NCBI RefSeq assembly: GCF_030813435.1
Contig: NZ_JAUSUG010000024.1
Location: forward strand, 25,333-89,332
Reading direction: 5' to 3'
DNA: 64,000 nt
Source of the DNA: Evansella vedderi
Lineage (GTDB): Bacteria > Bacillota > Bacilli > Bacillales > Salisediminibacteriaceae
The first letter of the stretch is position 1. Each line of letters starts with the position of its first letter. The translations under genes were made by a program, and so were the position numbers. Below, in pieces: positions 41,803 through 50,074 of the stretch. A model generated the notes under the pieces. The model saw only the letters and a program-made list of their open reading frames with translations, ran no database searches and was not told the DNA's origin.

Positions 41803-41836
41803 TAAAACGTCTACCAAATTTTGTTAGACGTTTTTT
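41803..41836 (+). terminator. Rho-independent terminator after the NlpC/P60 gene
   Basis: AAAACGTCTA pairs with TAGACGTTTT around an 11-base loop, followed by T residues. Confidence 0.85.
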
Positions 41837-42007
41837 ATATGCAAAATATAGCTCATTACATTAAAAATTACCAACCACCCCCATATACCCCAATCACCCC
41901 ATTCATGGTAATATCAAAAAAACGGAACCACAGGATAACATTACAGCACAACCCATATTCCCCCAAACGGAGAAGTTTTCAAAGTTTCATAGTCACGGAG
42001 GAGCACC

Positions 42008-43129
42008 ATGATCAAACACACAACCCTACTACTTATTAGCACCTTTATACTATTTATCCTATTTATTCAACCCTCCCTTGGGAAAACACAAGTGACGGAA
42101 GTACCGCAAATCGTTCTATTCTACCAAGACATACTGCCGCGGGCAAACAGGTTAACAGAAGACAAACCTAGAACGATCCCTTCTTCCAACAAACGTTTTT
42201 TCCCCGAAACGATGGAAATCCCTAAGGAAGAAGACGAAGATGCGGAAGAATCAGACACAGAAATGGAATCGGGAGAGGAAGTTGTACATATGGAAGATCC
42301 CCCTCCGAAAGAAGAAGTAATCACTATTACCTTATCTACAGAGGTTGAGAAAGAAACAGAAGTAACGGAGGAAAAAGATTTAAGTAAAGAAGGAAAGAAA
42401 ACTGCTTCTAAAAAAACCTCTCCAAAAGAAGAAAAAACAAAGGAAAATAAGTCTCCTATGAGAATAGATTTCGAAAATGGTACATTCGCAACGAAGGTCT
42501 TTCAATATGAAAGACTATTCTCCCAGAATTCCTATAAAGGAGATATAAAAGCCGGCAGTGAATTTCGCTTCGTTCAAGGAAACTCCAACTCTCGCATATT
42601 AGTAACTGCATCACATGCAACAAGTCATATGAGAAATGGAGAAAGGAAGCCTGCAGATATATACACGGGTGCAACGTCTCTTTTATTAAATGAATATACC
42701 GGAGTACACGTACTCCACAATACGAAAGAGAGTCGAGACGGCAACTTCTATGATGACGTGGATTTTAAAAGGGAGCTATCTCGAACTATAGCTGCCCATA
42801 ATATCCAGTTAGTCATTGACATCCATGGAGCAGGAGCACACCATCCATTCCAAGTGGACATAGGAACAGGTAATGGACGATTTGCATCGGGGACTCAAGT
42901 TCAGCGAATGAAAGATGCCTTCCATTTACACGACATTACAAGGGTATATGATAACCATACTTTCACTGCCTTCGGGAACCTGACAGTAGCCAATTACACC
43001 CACTCCCAGCATGGTGTTTCTGCCATGCAGGTGGAGTTGCACAGCAGCTTAAGGGACCCGAGAAACGATATGGAACTATATCTAAGAACAGTAGAGTCCC
43101 TTGCAACATTTATACAACAGTCACAGTGA
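42008..43129 (+). CDS. Secreted hydrolase, N-formylglutamate amidohydrolase or polyglutamate-hydrolase-like
   Basis: 373 residues: a signal peptide (1-26), a Glu/Lys-rich linker (about 60-155) and a C-terminal domain (about 165-373). That domain has features of zinc-dependent FGase or phage PghP-type hydrolases: TASHATSHMR near 197, KPADIYTG, DGNFYDD, VIDIHGAGAHH near 270, and the closing GVSAMQVELHSSLRD near 336-350, which resembles the GVQLEL...LRD end of PghP as I recall it. His, Asp and Glu residues suited to bind zinc are present. It lies 130 bases upstream of pgsB on the same strand, which suggests cleavage of gamma-glutamyl bonds. The function is inferred. Confidence 0.6.
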   Translation: MIKHTTLLLISTFILFILFIQPSLGKTQVTEVPQIVLFYQDILPRANRLTEDKPRTIPSSNKRFFPETMEIPKEEDEDAEESDTEMESGEEVVHMEDPPPKEEVITITLSTEVEKETEVTEEKDLSKEGKKTASKKTSPKEEKTKENKSPMRIDFENGTFATKVFQYERLFSQNSYKGDIKAGSEFRFVQGNSNSRILVTASHATSHMRNGERKPADIYTGATSLLLNEYTGVHVLHNTKESRDGNFYDDVDFKRELSRTIAAHNIQLVIDIHGAGAHHPFQVDIGTGNGRFASGTQVQRMKDAFHLHDITRVYDNHTFTAFGNLTVANYTHSQHGVSAMQVELHSSLRDPRNDMELYLRTVESLATFIQQSQ

Positions 43130-43150
43130 TTTCCAACCACTGTGGCTTTT
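43122..43150 (+). terminator. Hairpin overlapping the hydrolase stop codon
   Basis: CACAGTG pairs with CACTGTG around a nine-base loop, then GCTTTTCTTT. A modest terminator that would partly separate this gene from pgsB. Confidence 0.6.
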
Positions 43151-43259
43151 CTTTATATACGAATCCAATAGTACCTTTTCTCATAATCACCAATATTTTG
43201 GGTAGCATAGAAATACTACCTTCGATAGCTTTTGTTTTATGGAAAGGGGAATATGAACA

Positions 43260-44435
43260 GTGGCCTTAATCCCGATTATGTCCATCTTACTGTTACTAAT
43301 AGGTATTTTCGAATACAAACAGCACCAAAAAAACGTGAAAAAAATTCCCATCCGTATAAATGTAAATGGTGTTCGGGGGAAATCCACAGTAACTCGTTTA
43401 ATAACTGGTATTTTAAAAGAAGCGGGACTGAAAACAGTGGGAAAAACAACAGGGACGCAAGCAAGAATGATTTATTGGAACACACCGAAGGAGGAACCGA
43501 TCATCCGAGATCCTGAAGGGCCTAATATAAAGGAGCAAAAGCGGGTCGTTCGTGAAACAGCTCAGCTTAATGTAGATGCTTTAGTGAGCGAATGTATGGC
43601 TGTAAATCCAGATTATCAAATTATCTTTCAGGATGTACTTGTACAAGCCAATATTGGTGTGATTGTGAATGTACTGGAGGATCATATGGATGTCCTTGGT
43701 CCAACCTTGGATGATGTGGCACGGGCCTTTGTTTCTACTATTCCTTACAACGGCCATCTTATTGTAAACGAGTCACCTTACGTGGAATATTATCGTGAAA
43801 AGGCTGCAGAAAGAAATACGAAGCTGATTGTTGCCGATAACTCGAAGATTACGGAGGAATACCTTCGAAAGTTTTCCTATATTATTTTTCCCGAAAACGC
43901 TGCACTGGCATTGGCTGTAGCGGAAGCATTAGAAATTGATGAGGAAACGGCGAGGGCGGGAATGATCAATGCCCATCCCGACCCAGGGGCGCTACGCATT
44001 ACCCCAATTGAGCATAATGGGAAAGTATCCGAATTCGTCAATGCCTTTGCCGCTAACGATGCCCATTCTACCTTGGCCATTTGGGACCGGGTACAGCAGC
44101 TTGGATATCCAGGGGAACAGCCAATTGTCATCATGAACTGCCGCCCTGATAGGGTGGATCGTACAGAACAGTTTGCAAGAGATGTTCTCCCCAAAATGAA
44201 AATTGGTAAACTAGTGCTTCTAGGCTCAGTAGTCAGTCCCATTATAACTGCCTATGAAGGTGGTTTCATAGAAGCGGACGAGCTTATCAATCTAGAGGGA
44301 AAAAAAGCTCAGGAAGTAGCGAAGATATTGAGGGCTCAGGTGAATGGAGATGTTATGTTTGGTATCGGTAACATTCATGGTGTAGCAGAAGAAGTCATTG
44401 AGCTATTTGAGGAAAAAACCGAACAGGTAAGTTAA
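43260..44435 (+). CDS. pgsB: Poly-gamma-glutamate synthase subunit PgsB (CapB)
   Basis: ATP-dependent amide ligase that adds glutamate to the growing gamma-linked chain, working at the membrane with PgsC. 391 residues. A short N-terminal hydrophobic segment (2-17) precedes the Mur-ligase-like core with P-loop NVNGVRGKST at 34-43. Further conserved blocks are ECMAVNPDYQ, NVLEDHMDVLGP and NCRPDRVDRTEQF. It starts at GTG 43260 after AAAGGGGA. Polyglutamate can serve as capsule or released mucilage and helps with salt and pH stress. Confidence 0.95.
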   Translation: MALIPIMSILLLLIGIFEYKQHQKNVKKIPIRINVNGVRGKSTVTRLITGILKEAGLKTVGKTTGTQARMIYWNTPKEEPIIRDPEGPNIKEQKRVVRETAQLNVDALVSECMAVNPDYQIIFQDVLVQANIGVIVNVLEDHMDVLGPTLDDVARAFVSTIPYNGHLIVNESPYVEYYREKAAERNTKLIVADNSKITEEYLRKFSYIIFPENAALALAVAEALEIDEETARAGMINAHPDPGALRITPIEHNGKVSEFVNAFAANDAHSTLAIWDRVQQLGYPGEQPIVIMNCRPDRVDRTEQFARDVLPKMKIGKLVLLGSVVSPIITAYEGGFIEADELINLEGKKAQEVAKILRAQVNGDVMFGIGNIHGVAEEVIELFEEKTEQVS

Positions 44436-44478
44436 ACGAACGTTTGAATTTCTACATGGGAAATTTAAACGTTCGTTT
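44434..44478 (+). promoter_or_regulatory. Long inverted repeat between pgsB and pgsC
   Basis: An 18-base arm starting AAACGAACGTTT (44434-44451) pairs with 44461-44478 with one mismatch, around a nine-base loop; it overlaps the pgsB stop. Each arm is itself palindromic around AACGTT. No T run follows, so it is more likely an mRNA-processing, attenuation or protein-binding site than a terminator. Confidence 0.6.
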
Positions 44479-44627
44479 GAAAACAAATTAAACAAACGAT
44501 TATTTAAATAACAAACTTAAATGAGTAAAAATGTTGTTAAATCCACACGTTAAAAAAGTAACCTTTTTTCAATAAAACGATCCTAGCAGCATGCATAATA
44601 CACGTACTAGCATAGGGGGATTACACT

Positions 44628-45080
44628 ATGTTCGGATCCGATTTATACATAACATTAGTGGTAGGGGTAGTTATAAGTCTGTTATATGCGGAAAAAGCAG
44701 GTGTTCTTCCTGGGGGAATCATTGTCCCTGGATATTTGGCGCTCATTTTTGACCAACCATTCTTCATCATGTCTATCTTTTTTATTAGCTGCCTCATTTA
44801 CTTATTAGTTGTAAATGTGATTTCGAAGTTTACAATCCTATACGGAAGGAGAAAGTTTGCCGCGATCCTTTTAACAGGAGTAGTAATGAAGCTTGGGTTT
44901 GATTACTTCTATCCGATTATGCCATTTGAAATATACGAGCTGCGGGGGATCGGGGTAATCGTCCCAGGTCTCATTGCCAACTCCTTTCAAAAACAAGGTG
45001 TTCTCATTACGATTACAAGCACCATGGTACTGAGCGGAATCACCTTCGCCATCATGACATTATACTATCTGCTGTTTTAA
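44628..45080 (+). CDS. pgsC: Poly-gamma-glutamate synthase subunit PgsC (CapC)
   Basis: Integral membrane partner of PgsB, 150 residues with about five helices. The family pattern GVVISLLYAEKAGVLPGGIIVPGYLAL (residues 12-38) is clear, and the C-terminal GIGVIVPGLIANSFQKQG is conserved. Both PgsB and PgsC are needed for polymerisation. It starts at ATG 44628 after AGGGGGATT. A 190-base gap with an inverted repeat lies upstream. Confidence 0.93.
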   Translation: MFGSDLYITLVVGVVISLLYAEKAGVLPGGIIVPGYLALIFDQPFFIMSIFFISCLIYLLVVNVISKFTILYGRRKFAAILLTGVVMKLGFDYFYPIMPFEIYELRGIGVIVPGLIANSFQKQGVLITITSTMVLSGITFAIMTLYYLLF

Positions 45081-45108
45081 AGTCGCTATATTTTTTCTAT
45101 ATTTCGAA

Positions 45109-45140
45109 GGAGTGGAAAGCGTCCGCCTGTAACGGAGTCA
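45109..45140 (+). repeat. Right-end fragment of repeat family A between pgsC and pgsA
   Basis: GGAAAGCGTCCGCCTGTAACGGAGTC matches the right end of the full copies over more than 20 bases; the left part is absent. Confidence 0.65.
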
Positions 45141-45177
45141 GATAAAACAATGTACCAAAGAAAGGGGGTTGTTCGGC

Positions 45178-46356
45178 ATGACTCGCAAGTTTACATACCA
45201 AGAAAACCTGCTTCGATGGTCAAAAAAACATAAGAATCAACTAACGATACACACCTCTGTATTAGCAATCATTCTGGGAGCATTATTATTCAGTTCCCCT
45301 CTATGGTCTAACCTAACAACCACTGTTCCAATTGTGGAAAAGGACGAAGATGCTATACTGACGGCAAGTTTTGTTGGAGATATGATGTTCGGCCGCTATA
45401 TTGAGAGGGTCATCAACCATAAAGGTTTTGATCACTTGTTTCGATACACGGATCCCTATTTTGAAGCTTCCGATTTTGTTACGGGAAATTTTAAGCATCC
45501 AGTTCTACTTGAAGATCGTGAGCCACTTGAACATAAGAATATCGTTTTTTCTACAACACCCGAAACGGTTGAAGCTCTTAAAAGGCGAAACTTCAAATCC
45601 GTTTCCTTGGCCAACAATAATGTGTATGACTACGGCTATCTAGCTTTCCGGGACACGGTGAGCTTCTTTGAGAATGATCCTGATATTGATGCCGCAGGGA
45701 CGATGGTGGACAGGGAGAATACAGATAACGCTGTTTATTATGAGGATGAATCGGGGATTACCATAGCCACCTTAGGGGTGACAGATATTTGGGCAAAAAA
45801 TTCAGCCGCAACCACCTTCAGACCGGGAGTTGTTCCATTAGATCCGCCTAATATAGCTATCGAATCCATCGTTAAAGCTAGTCAAAATGCTGAACTGGTA
45901 GTCGTTCATGTCCATTGGGGAGAGCCATATGATTCACACGTGAGTGAACGACAGAGACGGCTTGCATACGATATGTCCCATGCCGGTGCTGATATCATTA
46001 TCGGCCATTACCCCCATGTTTTAGCACCGGTGGAAGTGTATAATGACACCATCATTTTTTACAGTTTAGGCAACTTTATTTTTGACCAGGGCTGGACAAG
46101 AACAAAGCAAACGGCCCTTGCTCAATACCGTTTATACGCAGACGGTGTTGCGGAAGTGGATCTTGTTCCCTTTACCATCCGGGAAGGACAGCCCCGCCCA
46201 GTAGCTAATTTCTCTTACCGCAGGATGTCTATCCAGCAAATGCTAACAAAATTACTGCCCAATGACAGATGGGAAGTTGTAGATGGAAGAATTAGATTCC
46301 GCATCAACCACGAAAGGATATTGGAAGAACCAATTCCATTTGAAGAATCAATATAA
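45178..46356 (+). CDS. pgsA: Poly-gamma-glutamate export/synthesis protein PgsA (CapA)
   Basis: Membrane-anchored extracellular protein of the metallophosphatase-like CapA family, 392 residues with one anchor helix (about 21-42). Core motifs are SFVGDMMFGRYIE near 61-73, GNFKHPVL, SLANNNVYDYG, VHVHWGEPYDS near 241-251, IIGHYPHVLAPVEVY and FYSLGNFIFDQG. It is needed for polyglutamate transport or chain elongation. ATG 45178 (AAAGGGGG upstream) is preferred over the TTG at 45169. Confidence 0.94.
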   Translation: MTRKFTYQENLLRWSKKHKNQLTIHTSVLAIILGALLFSSPLWSNLTTTVPIVEKDEDAILTASFVGDMMFGRYIERVINHKGFDHLFRYTDPYFEASDFVTGNFKHPVLLEDREPLEHKNIVFSTTPETVEALKRRNFKSVSLANNNVYDYGYLAFRDTVSFFENDPDIDAAGTMVDRENTDNAVYYEDESGITIATLGVTDIWAKNSAATTFRPGVVPLDPPNIAIESIVKASQNAELVVVHVHWGEPYDSHVSERQRRLAYDMSHAGADIIIGHYPHVLAPVEVYNDTIIFYSLGNFIFDQGWTRTKQTALAQYRLYADGVAEVDLVPFTIREGQPRPVANFSYRRMSIQQMLTKLLPNDRWEVVDGRIRFRINHERILEEPIPFEESI

Positions 46357-46377
46357 GAAAGGATTTTCGCATCAAAG

Positions 46378-46615
46378 CGAATGACACCTGATTCGAATTT
46401 TCAGGGTAAACCTCCATGCAATAGTAATTTTGTACCATGGAGAATGAAAATTTATGTCTGCATTGGAATGAGCGAAGGTTCACGACACTCCTGCGGAAGA
46501 ACGAGCAAGCCAAGACCACAGGGCAAAGCACGTGGGGGCTTGACAGGTCGTCCGCGGAAAGGGAGTGGACCGTAGCGAATGACAACAAGATTCGAATTTT
46601 TAGGGTAGATGCTAA
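46378..46615 (+). repeat. Interspersed repeat family B, second copy
   Basis: It includes GTCCGCGGAAAGGGAGTGGA followed by CCGTAGCGAATGACAAC, the inverse of the core at 38815-38960, with flanks GATTCGAATTTTCAGGGT and AGATTCGAATTTTTAGGGT as near-direct repeats at 46391-46408 and 46589-46607. It fills the 280-base gap between pgsA and the transferase gene; the frame at 46437-46712 is not a gene. Confidence 0.7.
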
Positions 46616-46638
46616 AAGAGGAAAGGATGTGAGATGCG

Positions 46639-48915
46639 ATGCGTTTACGTCAGTTAACGAACCTGATAGGGATTCCACTTATTATAATTTTTATCATAGG
46701 AGCAGTTATTGAAGTGAGTCCGGAGCGGGAGGAGGTTCGCACACGGCAAGAAGAGTTACCACCGTTAGCTTCAGAAACGGCCTATGGTGTAAGTGCAGCC
46801 AATCCGTATGCAGTAGAGGTTGGTATGCAGATTATGGAGCAAGGTGGAAATGCCATTGACGCTGCCATCGCCGTCTCATTTATGCTAGGAGTAGTGGAAC
46901 CATATGGCTCCGGTATTGGCGGGGGAGGTTCCATGCTTATTTATGATCCTAATATGGAAACGGAAAACAAGGTTCAATACATAGATTACCGGGAAACGGC
47001 GCCCCTTGAATTAGTCACAACCTCCATGTTGGAGGAGCAGCGACGAATTCAAGCTGCTGAAGCGGAAACGGAGCCTCTTAATCTGGAGGAAGAAGAGGAG
47101 CCTACTACAGATGTTCCAGTTCCAACGACTCCGGAAACAGAAGAAATGGAGGAGGAAGCAGATCAGGCTGCAGATCAGGAGGAGGATCCCCTTGTAGGCT
47201 CGGAGGATGAGGAGCCGGAAACAACGACAAACGAATCCCATGAAAAAGAAGATGAGACACTGCCACCTATTTCGGAGCAGGATATTAACCGTGAAGAAAT
47301 GCGTGATTTCGGCGTTCCAGGTTTTCTAAAAGGAATGGCCCACCTTCATGAAAAATACGGGACAATTCCGATGGAGAACCTCATCCAGCCTTCTATTGAT
47401 AGGGCGAGGGAAGGCTTTGAAGTAGATGCCTATTTAGCAGACCGTTTCTTTTACGCTCAAAACAGAATTTATCACGCGTCCATCCCGCATTTTTTTCCAG
47501 AAAATGATTTTATCCGAGAAGGGCAGACGTTAGTTCAAACGGAGCTCGCAGAAACGATGGAAGAAATCCGTGACCTCGGTCCAGAGGCATACTTTCATGA
47601 AGTGCTAGCTCCAGAAATGGCGCGAAAATATCCACTAATAACAGAAAATGATTTTCAGGAATATACCATTTGGGAGGAGGGAGAGATTCCAACAGGAACG
47701 TACATGGGCTATACTGTTTACGCTGCACCACCTCCATTGGGGGGACCTGTACTGGTACAAGCCCTCCAAATGGCAGAGGAAATGGGGTTGGACAGCTACA
47801 ATTTCTCTCCGCCAAATGGCGAGGAAGGACCGTTCGCTAACTGGGATGAAACTACGTTACTGCAGTACATTGATTTTATGGAAAACATGATCGGCATCAA
47901 TGATCGAACGTATCGCCGCCGTTTATCGGATATTGGTGATCCTAATACATCAGAGCTTGCTCGACGGAAGATGGGAGAAATTTACGAACGAGATTATGTC
48001 AGAAACATGATAGCTGAGTGGGAGCGAGAACTAGAAATCATCCAAGATGATCTCCTTCCAGGCTCAGAAGATAATATGGAATTAGAGGAAGGAACAGAAA
48101 CCTTTTTACCATCGGAAAAAACAGATTGGCGCAGCCGGAAATTGGTGGAAAAAATCAAGCCTATCCGCAAAAAATACGTTCATCAACAGGATGAGCCATC
48201 GCAATCAATAAAAGAGGAAACAGATGGCATGATGGCAACGGCTTTTTTTGGAGAAAATGAATATAAGGCATCCCCATTTTTTGATGCACAATCAGAATTA
48301 AATCACCATAATAATACAACGCACTTTGTCATTGTGGATAAGGATGGGCGTATGGTTTCTGCAACACACACATTAAGCAATTTCTTTGGCTCAGGAGAGT
48401 ACTACAAAGGGTTTTTCCTAAACGATCAGTTAAGTAATTTCAGTCAAACACCAGGTTCCATTAATGAGCCAAAACCGGGCAGACGACCTCGAAGCTTCAT
48501 GACTCCGGCTATTCTCATTGAAGAAATAGAAGGACATGTAAATGAGGTAATTGGAATTGGGTCTCCTGGTGGAGCAAGAATTCCAATGATGATGGCCCAT
48601 ACATTAGTATATTACGGTTTGCAAGGGATGGATTTTGACGATGCTGTTGAAATGCTTCGCTTCCAATACGACTACAACGAAGGGTTACAGCAATTTGAGG
48701 TTCGATTAGAATCTGCTTATCAACAATCAGAGCTATATCCTATCTTGCGGGAACATCTCCTAAATCGAGGGTTCCGAACAACAATTGAAAATGGAAACAT
48801 GTATTTTGGTGGAATTCAAGCCCTTATTCACAATGTTCGTGAAGGAGTGATTGATGGGAATGCTGACCCCCGTCGTGGTGGAAAGTGGGACCGCGCAGAA
48901 TACGATGAAGGGTAG
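46639..48915 (+). CDS. ggt: Gamma-glutamyltransferase (CapD-like), membrane-anchored, with acidic inserts
   Basis: Ntn-hydrolase that cleaves itself and transfers or hydrolyses gamma-glutamyl bonds. 758 residues, about 200 longer than usual. One N-terminal membrane anchor (about 8-25) is followed by the GGT fold, with GGNAIDAAIAVSFMLGVVEPYGSGIGGGG near 74-102. Self-cleavage would occur before Thr560 in NNTTHFVIVD. The later block IGSPGGARIP is also typical. An acidic, low-complexity insert lies at about 140-210 and a second, less ordered one at about 430-540. In Bacillus anthracis CapD uses this chemistry to attach polyglutamate to peptidoglycan; the place after pgsBCA supports the same job here, or polymer trimming. 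Confidence 0.88.
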   Translation: MRLRQLTNLIGIPLIIIFIIGAVIEVSPEREEVRTRQEELPPLASETAYGVSAANPYAVEVGMQIMEQGGNAIDAAIAVSFMLGVVEPYGSGIGGGGSMLIYDPNMETENKVQYIDYRETAPLELVTTSMLEEQRRIQAAEAETEPLNLEEEEEPTTDVPVPTTPETEEMEEEADQAADQEEDPLVGSEDEEPETTTNESHEKEDETLPPISEQDINREEMRDFGVPGFLKGMAHLHEKYGTIPMENLIQPSIDRAREGFEVDAYLADRFFYAQNRIYHASIPHFFPENDFIREGQTLVQTELAETMEEIRDLGPEAYFHEVLAPEMARKYPLITENDFQEYTIWEEGEIPTGTYMGYTVYAAPPPLGGPVLVQALQMAEEMGLDSYNFSPPNGEEGPFANWDETTLLQYIDFMENMIGINDRTYRRRLSDIGDPNTSELARRKMGEIYERDYVRNMIAEWERELEIIQDDLLPGSEDNMELEEGTETFLPSEKTDWRSRKLVEKIKPIRKKYVHQQDEPSQSIKEETDGMMATAFFGENEYKASPFFDAQSELNHHNNTTHFVIVDKDGRMVSATHTLSNFFGSGEYYKGFFLNDQLSNFSQTPGSINEPKPGRRPRSFMTPAILIEEIEGHVNEVIGIGSPGGARIPMMMAHTLVYYGLQGMDFDDAVEMLRFQYDYNEGLQQFEVRLESAYQQSELYPILREHLLNRGFRTTIENGNMYFGGIQALIHNVREGVIDGNADPRRGGKWDRAEYDEG

Positions 48916-48923
48916 GCATTTGA

Positions 48924-49943
48924 ATGAAAAATAGAAAGAAGCTCATGGGAAAATTATTTCCATTCATCTTCTTCTTTACCGTATTTTCCTTTATGTTGTT
49001 TTTCCGACATGAAGTGGTATTTACGCAGGCGGACGAACGAGCCATCCGCGATGTAACCTATGGAGATGAGTGGATAATTAATGCCAATATCCCTGATGAC
49101 TTAAGGGAACAAACAATGGATCTAGATGGTCCATTGCGAAGTAAGATCATACACCGAATTTTGGGAGAGGAACAGCTTCAAGTAGTGTATATTCCTTCTA
49201 GTGAGGTAATGGAATCAACAGGTCTTGGCGATGAATTGGCAGGACTTGACCTGCCTCCGTGGGCAGAGAAAACGAAAGAGCTTTTACAAGAAGAGTATGA
49301 CTACGATTTGTTAGAGCTAAGTTGGATTGATCCAGCCTATGTTGCCCCCGTTTACCCAGAAGGACAAGACGGAGAGGACTTCTTAGAAGAGGAGCAGCAA
49401 GAGGACAGGCAAGGTGGAACGGAAGGACGGCAACAGGTGGATGAAGAGGAAGGAAAGGTTGAAACGGACTTATTGGAGGATGGACGGACTTCTTGGCAAA
49501 ACATTGATGAGTACAGACCGGAACGGGTGGAAATGAATGAACCTCAGGAGGATCGTCCCATCTACTTAGATGCGGTCCAATTCATTCGAGCCCAGAATCC
49601 AGATGTGATCCTGCTGGACATGGGATTGATTGTGGAGCACTTTGAAGACGAGTATCCAACGTATCGTGAAGTAGCACTAGTCACTAGGGAATTTCTAAGA
49701 ACCCTGTACCGGTCCAACGATCGATTTTATACCTTCTTACTAATGGAAAATTCCGTTTACGATAAGTTAGGCTACAGTGAACGAAGTGAAAACCTAGACG
49801 AATATTTAGAAAACTTAACGGGACAAATGGACCACGTATCCGTTGCCTATTTAGATGTAGAAGGCATCAATAAACAATACCGCAGCCACGAGCTGGCAAA
49901 ACTATTTGTAGGAACAGTTCCAATACGGTTTTATAATAAATAG
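48924..49943 (+). CDS. Membrane-anchored acidic protein of unknown function in the polyglutamate cluster
   Basis: 339 residues that I do not recognise. One N-terminal membrane segment (about 10-28) precedes an extracellular part with two apparently folded regions (about 35-140 and 205-339) joined by an acidic, Glu/Gln/Gly-rich linker (about 143-195). The C-terminal half has alternating hydrophobic strands and helices (DAVQFIRAQNPDVILLDMGL and on), which suggests an alpha/beta domain. It lies eight bases after ggt, so it is surely co-transcribed. A role as partner of the transferase or in polymer anchoring is inference. Confidence 0.75.
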   Translation: MKNRKKLMGKLFPFIFFFTVFSFMLFFRHEVVFTQADERAIRDVTYGDEWIINANIPDDLREQTMDLDGPLRSKIIHRILGEEQLQVVYIPSSEVMESTGLGDELAGLDLPPWAEKTKELLQEEYDYDLLELSWIDPAYVAPVYPEGQDGEDFLEEEQQEDRQGGTEGRQQVDEEEGKVETDLLEDGRTSWQNIDEYRPERVEMNEPQEDRPIYLDAVQFIRAQNPDVILLDMGLIVEHFEDEYPTYREVALVTREFLRTLYRSNDRFYTFLLMENSVYDKLGYSERSENLDEYLENLTGQMDHVSVAYLDVEGINKQYRSHELAKLFVGTVPIRFYNK

Positions 49944-50036
49944 CCTCTGTTAAAGAGCAATATTGATATTTTAACAAAGTTGATTGAAGCGAGTACTGAA
50001 GCGAAAATCAAAGTATGACAGAAGCATAAATAAGTT

Positions 50037-50074
50037 AAGCAGGCACCTTAAGGTTAGGGCCTGCTTTGGTTTTA
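50037..50074. terminator. Bidirectional terminator between the polyglutamate cluster and the DUF3231 gene
   Basis: AAGCAGGC pairs with GCCTGCTT, an inner ACCTT/AAGGT pairs as well, and T-rich sequence follows on the plus strand. It lies between two convergent genes. Confidence 0.75.
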
